A stretch of DNA of 64,000 nucleotides from NCBI RefSeq assembly GCF_006542275.1, contig NZ_CP041217.1:4590501-4654500 (forward strand), in the 5' to 3' direction. Made by a program: the position numbers and the translations under genes. This DNA is from Saccharibacillus brassicae (GTDB lineage Bacteria; Bacillota; Bacilli; Paenibacillales; Paenibacillaceae). A model generated the notes under the pieces. That model searched no databases. It was given only the letters and a program-made list of their open reading frames with translations, and was not told the origin of the DNA. Positions 25,323 through 34,193 of the stretch are shown piece by piece. Numbering within the stretch: the stretch's first letter is position 1; the number at the start of each line of letters is the position of its first letter.

Positions 25323-25811
25323 ATGGATGAACAGACTTCCGCACACGGCCAACTGCCGCCCGAAGACGCCAAAAAACTCATCAACCGGTTTCTCGATTCG
25401 TGGCTCGCGATCGAGCGGGAGATGGGAACGGTGATGCGCCGGCAGATGCAGGAAGAGCTGACGAACGACCAGTATTACCTGCTTCAGCACATCATGCAGC
25501 GCGGTCCGCGCACGTCCTCGGAGCTTGCGGAGACGTTCAAGGTAGTCAAAAGTTCGATCACCGCGATCGTGACCCGGCTGGTGGACCGCGGCTTGATCGA
25601 GCGTACGCGCAGCGAATCCGATCGGCGGGAAGTGTATCTGTCGCTGACCGAACGCGGGCAGCGGATCGCCGAGCAGGTCGAGCAGCGGGTGTCCGAATCG
25701 GTCGGCGGGTATTTGAGCCATTTTGAACAACAAGAAATCGAGATGGTCATGGCGGCTTTCGAGAAGCTGGCCGGCCTGGTCATCGAAGACGGAGGCAGAG
25801 AGAAAAAATGA
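25323..25811 (+). CDS. MarR-family repressor of the MMPL exporter (YdgG-like)
   Basis: The 162-residue winged-helix protein starts at ATG 25323 after AAGGGG. The HTH reads RTSSELAETFKVVKSSITAIVTRLVDRGLIERTRSESDRREV. Its stop overlaps the start of the MMPL gene (ATGA, 25808-25811), as in the B. subtilis ydgG-ydgH pair. It likely represses the operon through the inverted repeat at 25265-25287 until a ligand, probably a toxic lipophilic compound, releases it. Confidence 0.92.
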   Translation: MDEQTSAHGQLPPEDAKKLINRFLDSWLAIEREMGTVMRRQMQEELTNDQYYLLQHIMQRGPRTSSELAETFKVVKSSITAIVTRLVDRGLIERTRSESDRREVYLSLTERGQRIAEQVEQRVSESVGGYLSHFEQQEIEMVMAAFEKLAGLVIEDGGREKK

Positions 25812-28800
25812 GAACCCTACTGAAAGCCCGATGGCTGGTGCTGCTGATCTGGATCGCGGCGGCGGTCGGGCTGTTCCTGAGCGCGCCGTCGATGTCGGAC
25901 CTCGTCCGGGAAAAAGGCGGAATTTCCGTGCCGGACGGATACACGTCGACGGAAGCGTCGGCTATTCTTCGGGATCTGGCCGCGCAGGAAGGCGGAGCGG
26001 AAGGCACGACGATCGCGCTCGTGTTCCACAATCCCGACGGATTGACCGCCGCGGAGAAGAAGCAGGCCGAAGAAGCCGTAACCGCAATCGAGAAAAACAA
26101 GGCGGACCTGCACGTCACGTCGATTCTCAGTCCGTTCGAACAGAAGGAACTCGAAGAGCAGATGGTGTCGGCCAACGGACAGACCATCCTCGTCTCGCTG
26201 ACCGCCGAAGTGGCGGAAGGCGAAGCGGCCGACGTGCAGAGCGGGCTCGAAGAGACGCTCGCTCCGTACAAAGTCGCGCATTATTTGACCGGCCAATCGC
26301 TGATCAACGAAGATACGGTGCGCAGCTCGGAAGAAGGCTTGAAGAAATCGGAGTACATTACCGTCGTCTTCATCCTGCTCATTCTGGTGCTTGTCTTCCG
26401 TTCGGTCGTTGCGCCGTTCGTGCCGCTGCTGACCGTGGGACTGAGTTATATCGTCTCGCAGAGCATCGTCTCGTTCCTCGTCGACCGGTTCGATTTTCCG
26501 CTGTCGAACTTCACGCAGATCTTCATGGTCGCGGTCATGTTCGGGATCGGGACGGACTACTGTATCCTGCTGATCAGCCGGTTCAAGGAAGAAATGGGCC
26601 GCACCGACAACAAATGGGACGCGATCGTCGAGACGTACCGGACCGCGGGACGCACCGTCATCGTGTCGGGCCTTGCGGTGCTGGTCGGCTTCGCGGCGAT
26701 CGGCCTGTCGCAGTTCATGCTGTACCGGTCGGCTGTAGCGGTCGCCGTCGGCATCGCGGTCATGCTGCTGGCGATGCTGACGATCGTGCCGTTCTTCATG
26801 GCGGTGCTCGGGCAAAAGCTGTTCTGGCCTTCGCGCAAAGCGATCGGCCATAGCGAAAACCGGCTGTGGGGCTGGGCCGGCCGCTTCTCGATGAAGCGGC
26901 CGTGGGCGGCGATGCTGATCGTGCTGGCCGTCACGCTGCCGTTCCTGCTGACGTACAGCGGCAAGCTGTCGTTCAACAGCCTGGAAGAAATCCCGGGCAA
27001 CTACGAATCGGTGCAGGGCTTCAATATTATTGCCGACAGCTTCGGCGCGGGCCAGGCGATGCCGGCCAAGATCGTGATCCGCAACGATCAGGCGATGGAC
27101 AACGCCGAATACGTCGCGATCGCCGAGCGGATCAGCCGCGAAGTGCTGAAAGTGGACGGCGTCGACAGCGTGCGCAGCGCAAGCCGTCCGACCGGCGAAG
27201 CGATTACGGACTTCAGCGTGGCCGATCAGGCCGGAACGCTCAAGGAAGGACTCGGCGAAGCGGGCGACGGCCTGACGGAGATTCAGACCGGCCTGTCCGA
27301 CGCGAGCAAGCAGCTGAGCGACAATGCGCCGCAGATCCGGGAAGCGGCGAGCGGAGCCGACGACCTCGTCAGCGGCACCGAGGAGCTCAAGACCGGCGTA
27401 ACGCAGCTCGGCGACGGGCTGTCGCAGATCGAGACCGGTATTCGCTCCGGCGCTTCCGGCGCGGGCGACGTGCAGGCAGGTCTTGCGCAGCTGCAAGCCA
27501 GCGCCCGGCAGTTGGCCGACGCGCACGCCCAACTGCTGAGCGGCTATCAGCAGGTCGGCACGGGATTGACCGCGCTTGACGGCGGCATGTCCCGGATCGG
27601 ACAGCAGCTAAGCGCCCTGTCCGGCGCCCTGACGGGCGTGCAGGGACGCTTCGGCAGTCTGGAACAGAAGTTCCCGGCGCTGCTCCAGGACAAAGATTAC
27701 TTGACGATCCGCGGGACGGTCACGCAGACCGGTCAAGGAACGGCGGCTTTGGCCGACGCGTTCGGCCAGGTGCAGGGGCAGGTGTCCCAGATCGCCGCCG
27801 GCATCGGCGAAGCGAACCAGGGCTACGCCCAGGCGATCGACGGCCAGAATCAACTGGCGGGCGGTTTCGATCAGCTGATCGCGGGCATCGAGCAGCTGCA
27901 AAGCGGCCTCAACCAGGCCGCCGACGGTCAGGGAGAGATCGTCGGGCAGGTCCCGTCGATTACCGGCGGGCTGGATCAGCTGCAAGAAGGCCAAACGCAG
28001 CTCGGCCAGGGCTTCCTCGACTTGTCCAAGCAGCTCACCGAGCTGACGGACGGGCTTGACCAGAGCGTCGACGGCCTCAAGCAGGTCGGAGACGGACTCG
28101 GTTCGGCGGAAGACTATCTGACGCAGCTGCAGGATAACTCGGATTCCGAGCTCGGCGGCTGGTTCATTCCGCAGGAAGCGCTGGAGAACGAAGATTTCCA
28201 GCAGGTGTTCGACAACTACATGTCGAAAGACCGCAAGATCATGACGCTTGACGTCGTGCTGAATGACAATCCGTACAGCACCGAAGCACTCGCCAAAGTG
28301 GACGATATCCGCGCGGCGGTCGATCGCGGCACGCGCGATACCGAGCTCGAACAAGCCGACGTGGCGATCAGCGGCGTGACCAGCACGTTTGCCGACCTGC
28401 AAACGGTATCCAACGCGGACTACAGCCGCACCGTTTACCTCATGATGGGCGGCATTCTGATCATCCTGATCCTGCTGCTGCGCTCGATCATCATGCCGCT
28501 GTACCTGATGCTGTCGCTGTTCGTCACGTATTATGCCGCTCTCGGCGTTACGGAAGCGATCTTCGTGAACCTGCTCGGCTACTCGGGCATCACGTGGACG
28601 ACGCCGTTCTTCGGCTTCGTCATGCTGATCGCGCTCGGCGTCGATTACAGCATCTTCCTGATGGACCGCTTCAACGAGCATCGCGACCTCGATCCGAAGG
28701 AAGCGATCGTGCACGCCATGCGCAACATGGGCACCGTCATTTTGTCCGCGGTCCTGATCCTGAGCGGCACGTTCGCCTCGATGATTCCGTCCGGCGTCCT

Positions 28801-28948
28801 GTCGATGATGCAGATCGCGACCGTCGTGCTCGCCGGCCTCGTCATCTACGCCCTGTTCATGCTTCCGTTCTTCGTACCGGTGATGGTGAAGACGTTCGGC
28901 AAAGCGAATTGGTGGCCGTTTCGGATGAAGGAAGACGGAGAGAGATAA
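25808..28948 (+). CDS. MMPL/RND-family exporter (YdgH-like)
   Basis: This 1046-residue membrane transporter has two MMPL halves, each with six predicted helices (examples at about 13-30, 180-200, 215-235, 290-325 and 860-1040). The first extracytoplasmic loop is short. The second is long and rich in heptads such as GLxQIxxGLxQ and LxQLxxGLxQ (about 470-770), probably a coiled-coil rod. MMPL proteins use the proton gradient to export lipids, drugs or peptides. It is translated by overlap with the MarR gene; a terminator follows. The substrate is not known. Confidence 0.94.
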   Translation: MRTLLKARWLVLLIWIAAAVGLFLSAPSMSDLVREKGGISVPDGYTSTEASAILRDLAAQEGGAEGTTIALVFHNPDGLTAAEKKQAEEAVTAIEKNKADLHVTSILSPFEQKELEEQMVSANGQTILVSLTAEVAEGEAADVQSGLEETLAPYKVAHYLTGQSLINEDTVRSSEEGLKKSEYITVVFILLILVLVFRSVVAPFVPLLTVGLSYIVSQSIVSFLVDRFDFPLSNFTQIFMVAVMFGIGTDYCILLISRFKEEMGRTDNKWDAIVETYRTAGRTVIVSGLAVLVGFAAIGLSQFMLYRSAVAVAVGIAVMLLAMLTIVPFFMAVLGQKLFWPSRKAIGHSENRLWGWAGRFSMKRPWAAMLIVLAVTLPFLLTYSGKLSFNSLEEIPGNYESVQGFNIIADSFGAGQAMPAKIVIRNDQAMDNAEYVAIAERISREVLKVDGVDSVRSASRPTGEAITDFSVADQAGTLKEGLGEAGDGLTEIQTGLSDASKQLSDNAPQIREAASGADDLVSGTEELKTGVTQLGDGLSQIETGIRSGASGAGDVQAGLAQLQASARQLADAHAQLLSGYQQVGTGLTALDGGMSRIGQQLSALSGALTGVQGRFGSLEQKFPALLQDKDYLTIRGTVTQTGQGTAALADAFGQVQGQVSQIAAGIGEANQGYAQAIDGQNQLAGGFDQLIAGIEQLQSGLNQAADGQGEIVGQVPSITGGLDQLQEGQTQLGQGFLDLSKQLTELTDGLDQSVDGLKQVGDGLGSAEDYLTQLQDNSDSELGGWFIPQEALENEDFQQVFDNYMSKDRKIMTLDVVLNDNPYSTEALAKVDDIRAAVDRGTRDTELEQADVAISGVTSTFADLQTVSNADYSRTVYLMMGGILIILILLLRSIIMPLYLMLSLFVTYYAALGVTEAIFVNLLGYSGITWTTPFFGFVMLIALGVDYSIFLMDRFNEHRDLDPKEAIVHAMRNMGTVILSAVLILSGTFASMIPSGVLSMMQIATVVLAGLVIYALFMLPFFVPVMVKTFGKANWWPFRMKEDGER

Positions 28949-29032
28949 GGGGATTCGATCGGGGATAGAGATAGGGGTAAGGGTAAAAGTAGAGACAGGG
29001 TAGAGTAGAGACAAAGAAATCGGACCACGACT

Positions 29033-29071
29033 AAAAGCCGCTGACCCGGAAAAGGGGCAGCGGCTTTTTTT
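29033..29071 (+). terminator. terminator after the MMPL gene
   Basis: AAAGCCGCTG-A-CCC pairs with GGG-G-CAGCGGCTTT across GGAAAA, followed by a T run. Confidence 0.85.
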
Positions 29072-29230
29072 GTCGCGTCAAGGGTTAGGCGGAGGCGGAG
29101 ACGGCAGCGTGAACAGAACGGGAACGGAAACGGGAAAAGATGCAAAAGTGCACTTGGCTTTCCCGCCAAATCCGCGAATGTCATCAAACCCGTGAAACTC
29201 GTCAAATCTGTAAAAATCGTAAAATTTGTC

Positions 29231-29334
29231 GAGTCCGTGAGTCCGTGAGTCCGTGAGTCCGTGAGTCCGTGAGTCCGTGAGTCCGTGAGTCCGTGAGTCC
29301 GAGAGTCCGTGAGTCCGTGAGTCCGTGAGTCCGC
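29231..29334. repeat. 8-bp tandem repeat GAGTCCGT, 13 units
   Basis: Units start every 8 bases from 29231 to 29327. The unit at 29295 ends in GA and the last ends in GC; the others are exact. An array this uniform is prone to slippage and so to copy-number change. Confidence 0.95.
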
Positions 29335-29348
29335 CAAGCTTCACCAAA

Positions 29349-29790
29349 CCGACTTTTGCCCGAATAATTGCGGGAGGACACTTATTTTTGCCAAAAAGCC
29401 GTCTGAATCGAAAATAACTGCGCAGATCCACTTATTTCGCATCATAAAGAGGGTTTGGGCTCTTTGAGACGAAAATAAGTGCTCTTTCGCAGTTATTTGA
29501 ACGGGAGCGGATAAAAGAGTGGAATAAATGCTTTCTCGCAGTTATTCGTGCCGGAACGAGAAAAATGAAGGGGAATAGCCGCTTTCACGCAGCTGTTCGG
29601 GCGAGAGCAGGCATGAAGAACGAAGTTTGCCAAAAGATCCCCGAAAGATGTGCTCATTCTGTGGGGTTGAGGAAGAGGCAGGGTCTCGATCCGTCCATGT
29701 CTAACGGCCGATCCTCATGTGCAAATCACAATTTGCTTGCCTGGACCCGTCGATCACGGTTTGCGCGTCCCCATCCGTCGATCCGCTTCT
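29349..29790. repeat. direct duplication, copy 1 (about 440 bp)
   Basis: It begins at CCGACTTTTGCCCGAATAAT and runs to CCATCCGTCGAT. The second copy lies 481-482 bases downstream and differs by scattered substitutions and a single-C insertion (GATCCCC versus GATCCCCC). Confidence 0.9.
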
Positions 29791-29829
29791 ATTCGTTGGC
29801 CGGTCTAATCCGCATGTTTGATGCGCCGA

Positions 29830-30272
29830 CCGACTTTTGCCCGAATAATTGCGGGAGGACACTTATTTTTGCCAAAAAGCCGCCTGAATCGAAAATAACT
29901 GCGTAGATCCACTTATTTCGCTTCATAAAGAGGGTTTGTGCTCTTTGAGACGAAAATAACTGCTCTCTCGCAGTTATTTGAACGGAAGCGGATAAAAGAG
30001 TGAAATAAATGCTTTCTCGCAGTTATTCGTGCCGGAACGAGAAACGAGGAGGGGAGTAGCCGCTTTCACGCAGTTGTCCGGGCGAGAGCAGGCATGAAGA
30101 ACGAAGTTTGCCAAAAGATCCCCCGAAAGATGCGCTCATTCTGTGGGGGTGAGGAAGAGGCAGGGGCTCGATCCGTCCATGTCTAACGGTCGATCCTCAT
30201 GTGCAAATCACAATTTGCTTGCGTCGACCCGTCGATCACGGTTTGCGCGTCGCCATCCGTCGATTTCCGTTT
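29830..30272. repeat. direct duplication, copy 2 (about 440 bp)
   Basis: It matches copy 1 almost throughout, with substitutions such as TGCGTA for TGCGCA and GGTCGAT for GGCCGAT. Both copies contain four AAATAASTG-type motifs. No terminal inverted repeats or target-site duplications are apparent. Confidence 0.9.
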
Positions 30273-30292
30273 GCAAATCGCGATCCGTTTGC

Positions 30293-30430
30293 CTCGATAT
30301 ACCCATCTCGATATACCCATCCCGATATGCCGATCTCCGTTTGCCCGTTTCCATCGGTCCATCCGCCGATCTCCGTTTGCCCGTTTCCATCGGTCCATCC
30401 GCCGATCTCCATTTACCGATCTCGACCCAC
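30293..30430. repeat. 14-bp and 36-bp tandem repeats
   Basis: CTCGATATACCCAT is repeated in tandem near 30293-30320. It passes into a 36-bp unit (starts 30331, 30367, partial 30403) containing CGATCTCCGTTTGCCCGTTT and CCATCGGTCCATC. Related GATC-C-GTTTGC words occur back to about 30180, suggesting the array grew from the end of duplication copy 2. Confidence 0.8.
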
Positions 30431-30495
30431 CGATCACAATCCGCCCGTCTCCACCGCCATCTCCCGCCACTTCTCCACGCCCCGGCCGGCGGCTT

Positions 30496-32586
30496 CTACA
30501 AAGCGCTCCGCGCGCTCAAAATGTATTTCGCTTCGTCCAGCGGGCTAATGCCGACGCGCGGGCGGGACGCTTCGGTGCCGGGAGGGGCTTCCTGGTAGCC
30601 GTCGAATGAAGCGGTCAGCATGCCTTTGCCGGAAGTGAACGAGCGAAGTTCCACGGCGTAGTCCAGCGAAGTGGCGGCGGGGATCCGCCCTTCGATCAAG
30701 AAGCGTCCGCCTTCGGCGAACGGGGGATCGAATTCGGCGCGCATCCGCGACAGGTCGCTCAGGACGCGGCCGGCGTTATCTTCCGGCACCGAAATGCGGA
30801 AGCGCAGCACCGGTTCCAGCAGCTTGGTGCCGCCTGCGGCCAGGCCGTTCATGAGGCCCATCGGCGTCGCGATTACGAAATCGAGCGGATGGGTGTGCCA
30901 GACATGGCTCTGGCCGTACGTCAGCGTGACGATCAGGTCGGTCACTTCCCAACCGTACAGTCCCTGCTTGAGCGCTTCGGGCACGCGGCGCCGCACTTCG
31001 TTCTGGTACGCCGGCAAAATGTCGTCGGCGCGCGCAAGCGAACGGTACTGCAGCCCGCTGCCCGGCTCGCCGGGTTCGATCGTAAAATGCAGAATCGCCC
31101 AGCACGGCTTGGGCGCGAGATAGGCGACGCGCCCTTCGCAGCGCTGCGCCGGCGTTTCTTTGTAGATGACGGCCGGCGGACCGAAGCCGACGTTCAGGCC
31201 GAAGCGCGAGCGCAGCATGCTGCCGAGCACTTCAAGCTGCATCGCGCCCATCATGCGCACATGCAGCTCGCGCAGTTCGGGCACGAAGACGAGGCCGAGC
31301 AGCGGATCTTCGTCCGTCAGCTCGCGCAGCGCTTCGGCGGTCACCGTGTAATCGGTATCGTTCTCGGGAAGCACGCGCGCAGTCAGCAGCGGCACGGCGA
31401 GCTGCGGCGTCTGCGGCACGAGGTCCGGATCGCCGACGATGTCGCCGATCGACGCGTCGCTCAGGCCGTATACGGCCGCGACGTCGCCGGCCGAGAACTC
31501 GCCCGCGTCGACTCTTTTCAAGCCGTCGAGCCTGCGGATCTGCGTAATCTTCTCCTCGGACGCGCGGCCGTGCAGCGCCGCGACGTCGCGATTGCGCAGT
31601 GTGCCGCCGTACAGGCGAATCCAGACGGCCCGGCCCATGGCGCGGTCCCGCTCGACTTTGAACACGATGCCGGCAAGGCCCGGCTTGGGCGCGGGAGCGG
31701 GCAGGAAAGCGAGCATGGCATCGAGCAGCTCGGCGATGCCGATTCCGCGCTGCGAGCAGCCGCAGCAGACCGGGAACATCTCGCCGGCGGCCGCATGGTC
31801 CGCGATTCGCTGCGCAAGCTCGGCGCGTTCGGGCAGATCGCCTTCGATATAGCGCAGCAGCAGCTCCTCGTCGAACTCGGCCAGCTGCTCGGCCGCGGCG
31901 GCGCGAAACGCCAGGTCGTCTGCGTCCGGACGGGCCGCATCACCGACATCACCGGCATCACCGCCATGACCGGCATCGCCGGAACCCGGGAATGAATAGG
32001 CCCCGGCCGCTCCGCCGGAAGAATCCTGCGCTCCGGACCTGTCCGCGTCGTCCGTCCACAGCACCCGAATGCCGGCAAATTCGCCGTCCGCGCCGTACGT
32101 CGGCTGCTGGACCGGCAGCACCGACGGCGAGAGCAGACGGGCGATATCGCCGAGCGTCCGCTCGAACGAAGCGCCGACCCGGTCGAGCTTGTTGATATAG
32201 ATCACGGTAGGGATCTGCAGCAGACGGAGCGCCTGCCACAGAATCTCCGTCTGCGCCTGGACGCCTTCGGCCGCGGAGACGATCAGCACGGCGCCGTCCA
32301 TCACGCCGAGCGTGCGCTCCACTTCGGCGAGGAAGTCGGCGTGTCCCGGCGTATCGATCAGGTTGAGCCGGGTGCCTTTCCAGTTCAGCGAAGCTGAAGC
32401 CGCTTTCACGGAAATGCCGCGTTCGCGCTCCACGTCGAGCGAATCGGTGGAGGTCGTGCCTGCGTCGACGCTGCCTGCGGCGCGGATGCTTCCGCTGCGG
32501 TACAGCATATATTCGGTCGTCGTCGTTTTGCCCGCGTCGATATGGGCAAACACGCCGATATTTCGGACTTCGAAATGATCGTTCAC
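30496..32586 (-). CDS. Tet(M)/Tet(O)-like ribosomal-protection translational GTPase
   Basis: The 696-residue EF-G paralogue starts at GTG 32586 (VNDHFEVRNIGVFAHID), after a weak AGGGA. GTPase motifs are AHIDAGKT, RGISVKAA with switch regions, DTPGH and NKLD. The order of domains and the sequence through KLLEPVLRFRI and the C-terminal SFTSGKGMLTASFDGY follow the Tet(M) group, which removes tetracycline from the ribosome. A Gly/Asp/Ala-rich insert of about 40 residues (about 178-220) interrupts the domain after NKLD. Loop IV reads VIATPMGLM, unlike Tet(M), so resistance is uncertain; many soil Bacillota carry such housekeeping relatives. Confidence 0.85.
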   Translation of the reverse strand: MNDHFEVRNIGVFAHIDAGKTTTTEYMLYRSGSIRAAGSVDAGTTSTDSLDVERERGISVKAASASLNWKGTRLNLIDTPGHADFLAEVERTLGVMDGAVLIVSAAEGVQAQTEILWQALRLLQIPTVIYINKLDRVGASFERTLGDIARLLSPSVLPVQQPTYGADGEFAGIRVLWTDDADRSGAQDSSGGAAGAYSFPGSGDAGHGGDAGDVGDAARPDADDLAFRAAAAEQLAEFDEELLLRYIEGDLPERAELAQRIADHAAAGEMFPVCCGCSQRGIGIAELLDAMLAFLPAPAPKPGLAGIVFKVERDRAMGRAVWIRLYGGTLRNRDVAALHGRASEEKITQIRRLDGLKRVDAGEFSAGDVAAVYGLSDASIGDIVGDPDLVPQTPQLAVPLLTARVLPENDTDYTVTAEALRELTDEDPLLGLVFVPELRELHVRMMGAMQLEVLGSMLRSRFGLNVGFGPPAVIYKETPAQRCEGRVAYLAPKPCWAILHFTIEPGEPGSGLQYRSLARADDILPAYQNEVRRRVPEALKQGLYGWEVTDLIVTLTYGQSHVWHTHPLDFVIATPMGLMNGLAAGGTKLLEPVLRFRISVPEDNAGRVLSDLSRMRAEFDPPFAEGGRFLIEGRIPAATSLDYAVELRSFTSGKGMLTASFDGYQEAPPGTEASRPRVGISPLDEAKYILSARSAL

Positions 32587-32744
32587 GTCAAGGAATCCCT
32601 CGATTCTGTCAAAATTGGGCCGGGCATGAAAAAGCGGGCGTTCAAGCGCTTCATTGTACCACGCCGCCGCGCACCCTGGGTACCCGCCGAATACGCTTTC
32701 GGGCATCCTGTTGTTCGGCGGTTACCGGCCGGGCCTTCACGGCA

Positions 32745-32782
32745 AAAAGCGAAAAGCCGGAACGCGGGGACGCGTCCGGCTT
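32745..32782 (-). terminator. terminator after the small secreted-protein gene (minus strand)
   Basis: AAGCCGGA (32754-32761) pairs with TCCGGCTT (32775-32782), with CGCG pairs inside. On the minus strand the stem is followed by TTTTCGCTTTTT. It separates the secreted-protein gene from the Tet(M)-like gene. Confidence 0.7.
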
Positions 32783-32878
32783 GACGGGCAAAGCTTGCAT
32801 GAAGGTGGGTTTGAACTTTGCAGATGGTGCTTGCGCTTTGCGAAGCTTCGCCCGCTGTTGGTTTCGCGCTGCACGATC

Positions 32879-33307
32879 TTATTTTTGCTTCTTGATCGTG
32901 TACGTGAATTCCCAGACCGCGGTATGACCCGAGTAGCGGCCGCGGTTTTCGGTGACGTTCACTTTCAGCTTGACGGTCTTGCCGGAAGCGGTGACGGACG
33001 AAGCTTTGACGCTTTGGCTTTTTTCGCCGATGTCCGTAATTTTGTCCTGTTCTTCGGCATACGCGTACAGCTTGATCGTGTCGAACGAGACTTTGACGCT
33101 TGCGCCTTCGTCCACGTTTTTGCCGTTAACCTGCGCTTCGGTGTACCATTCATTGCCCACATGGCTGTTGGAGACCAGGCGAGCTTCCTTGAACGTGACC
33201 ACGTATGTACCCGCCGCTGCCGCCGGAGAAGGCAAAGAGATCCCGCCGATCAGCAGCGCAAGCGCGATCAGCAGAATTCCCGATGCTTTCGTAAACCTTC
33301 TGTTCAA
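32879..33307 (-). CDS. small secreted protein of unknown function
   Basis: I do not recognise this 142-residue protein. It starts at TTG 33307, about 10 bases after AAGGGG. A signal peptide is clear (NRRFTKASGILLIALALLIGG.. with cleavage likely after AAAA near residue 32). The mature part, about 110 residues, is rich in beta-strand-like alternation (GTYVVTFKEARLVSN, VKVSFDTIKLYAYAEEQD, VKLKVNVTENRG, WEFTYTIKKQK) and lacks cysteine, so an Ig-like or beta-sandwich domain is plausible. Confidence 0.75.
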   Translation of the reverse strand: MNRRFTKASGILLIALALLIGGISLPSPAAAAGTYVVTFKEARLVSNSHVGNEWYTEAQVNGKNVDEGASVKVSFDTIKLYAYAEEQDKITDIGEKSQSVKASSVTASGKTVKLKVNVTENRGRYSGHTAVWEFTYTIKKQK

Positions 33308-33430
33308 TTTCTTGCAGCCCCTTTTTATTCAATATTATGGAACATATCCATTTTATAAAAAGAGGCTTTTTGTGCATAGAGGCTTTTTCGAAAAACGGTT
33401 TCGGCTTGTCTGGATACGCTTTTTCCGTGT

Positions 33431-33760
33431 TCAGTTGCGGCCGTTATGGTAGACGATCGAAGACACGTAAGCGATCTGGCTGATGACGAACAGGGCCATG
33501 ATGACGAAGAAAGGAAGGCCGATCCCGTCGAACAGCGTGATGATGACCCAGCAGATCAGGAGCGCGGGGATAAGTACGTTCCAGGAAAACGATTTGGCGC
33601 GCGTCGTAATAATGTCGGTCCGCTCGTCGAGTCCCCGGTTTTTGCGCTGCATATGCCGCCCGAACGCCCAGCCGAGCAGAGCGAGCAGCAGCCCTCCGAA
33701 CAATCCGATCAGTCCTCCGAGATTCATCGGTACCGCCATTTGCATCAACGTTTCATTCAA
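33431..33760 (-). CDS. small membrane protein paired with an XRE regulator (DUF2178/DUF3796-like)
   Basis: The product has about 109 residues with three or four hydrophobic helices (LGGLIGLFGGLLLALLGWAF, VLIPALLICWVIITLF, PFFVIMALFVISQIAYV) and a basic loop, RHMQRKNRGLDERTD. AAGGAG abuts an ATG at 33769 with no spacing, so TTG 33760, 9 bases away, is the more likely start. The gene overlaps the end of the upstream XRE gene. Such membrane-protein/XRE pairs are common in Bacillota; the function of the partner is not known. Confidence 0.75.
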   Translation of the reverse strand: MNETLMQMAVPMNLGGLIGLFGGLLLALLGWAFGRHMQRKNRGLDERTDIITTRAKSFSWNVLIPALLICWVIITLFDGIGLPFFVIMALFVISQIAYVSSIVYHNGRN

Positions 33761-33962
33761 TGTTCTCATCTCCTTCGAATACGAATAGGTCTTCGATCTT
33801 GCACTCGAAAATTTGCGACAGCTTGTGGGCCAGAATAAGCGAAGGTTTGTACTTGCCTTTTTCCAGCGAAATGATCGTCTGTCTCGATACGTCCAGCCGT
33901 TCGGACAACTCTTCCTGCGTCATATCGCGCTCGGTCCGTTTTTCTCGAATTCGGGTCTGCAC
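33753..33962 (-). CDS. XRE-family transcriptional regulator
   Basis: This 69-residue protein is essentially one helix-turn-helix (MTQEELSERLDVSRQTIISLEKGKYKPSLILAHKLSQIF). Translation starts at GTG 33962, 8 bases after GAGGAGGT. It belongs to the YozG-like group of minimal XRE proteins transcribed with a small membrane protein. Its promoter is packed with GTAAAG/CTTTAC palindromes (33983-34058) that it probably binds, giving autorepression. Confidence 0.92.
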   Translation of the reverse strand: MQTRIREKRTERDMTQEELSERLDVSRQTIISLEKGKYKPSLILAHKLSQIFECKIEDLFVFEGDENIE

Positions 33963-33982
33963 GCCGCACCTCCTCGCTTTGT

Positions 33983-34058
33983 GTAAAGCTGACTTTACGT
34001 AAAGTATACTTTACCACCGTTCTTAATGTCAAGCCCACTTTACGTAAAACGAACTTTA
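33983..34058. promoter_or_regulatory. XRE-gene promoter with overlapping GTAAAG/CTTTAC palindromes
   Basis: On the minus strand TTGACA (34032-34027) and TATACT (34008-34003) are separated by 18 bases. The -10 lies inside the perfect palindrome GTAAAGTATACTTTAC (33999-34014), which itself overlaps ACTTTACGTAAAGT (33992-34005). Further GTAAAG/CTTTAC half-sites occur at 33983-33998 and 34037-34058. This is an operator array. Confidence 0.75.
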
Positions 34059-34193
34059 CTTTTAACAGCGCCGAATATTCAAACTTTTTCCGTTCCTCCG
34101 CTCAATCTTCCGCTTTCTGGGTAAATGGGTTAAGACAAGGATCGCCTGCCTTCTGGGCGGTGATCGAAGCAGGCAAACGACGAGGAGGAATGA

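Larger units (their letters stand above)
28949..30495. other. 1.5-kb repeat-filled intergenic region
   Basis: After the MMPL terminator I find an 8-bp tandem array (29231-29334), a 440-bp direct duplication containing AAATAASTG hairpin motifs, and 14-bp and 36-bp tandem repeats (30293-30430). Open frames here are products of the repeats and lack family matches or good starts. No transposase or integrase remnant is visible. Confidence 0.7.

Noticed and set aside
28949-30495. Insertion sequence or integrated element
   Set aside because: No transposase or integrase remnant, terminal inverted repeats or target duplications were seen.
29565-30609. Several open frames of 100-150 residues inside the duplication
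   Set aside because: They come from the repeat itself; the two copies shift frame relative to each other through a single-base indel, so no protein is conserved.
30889-31995. 368-residue plus-strand frame opposite the Tet(M)-like gene
   Set aside because: Antisense shadow; GTPase motifs on the minus strand are unambiguous.
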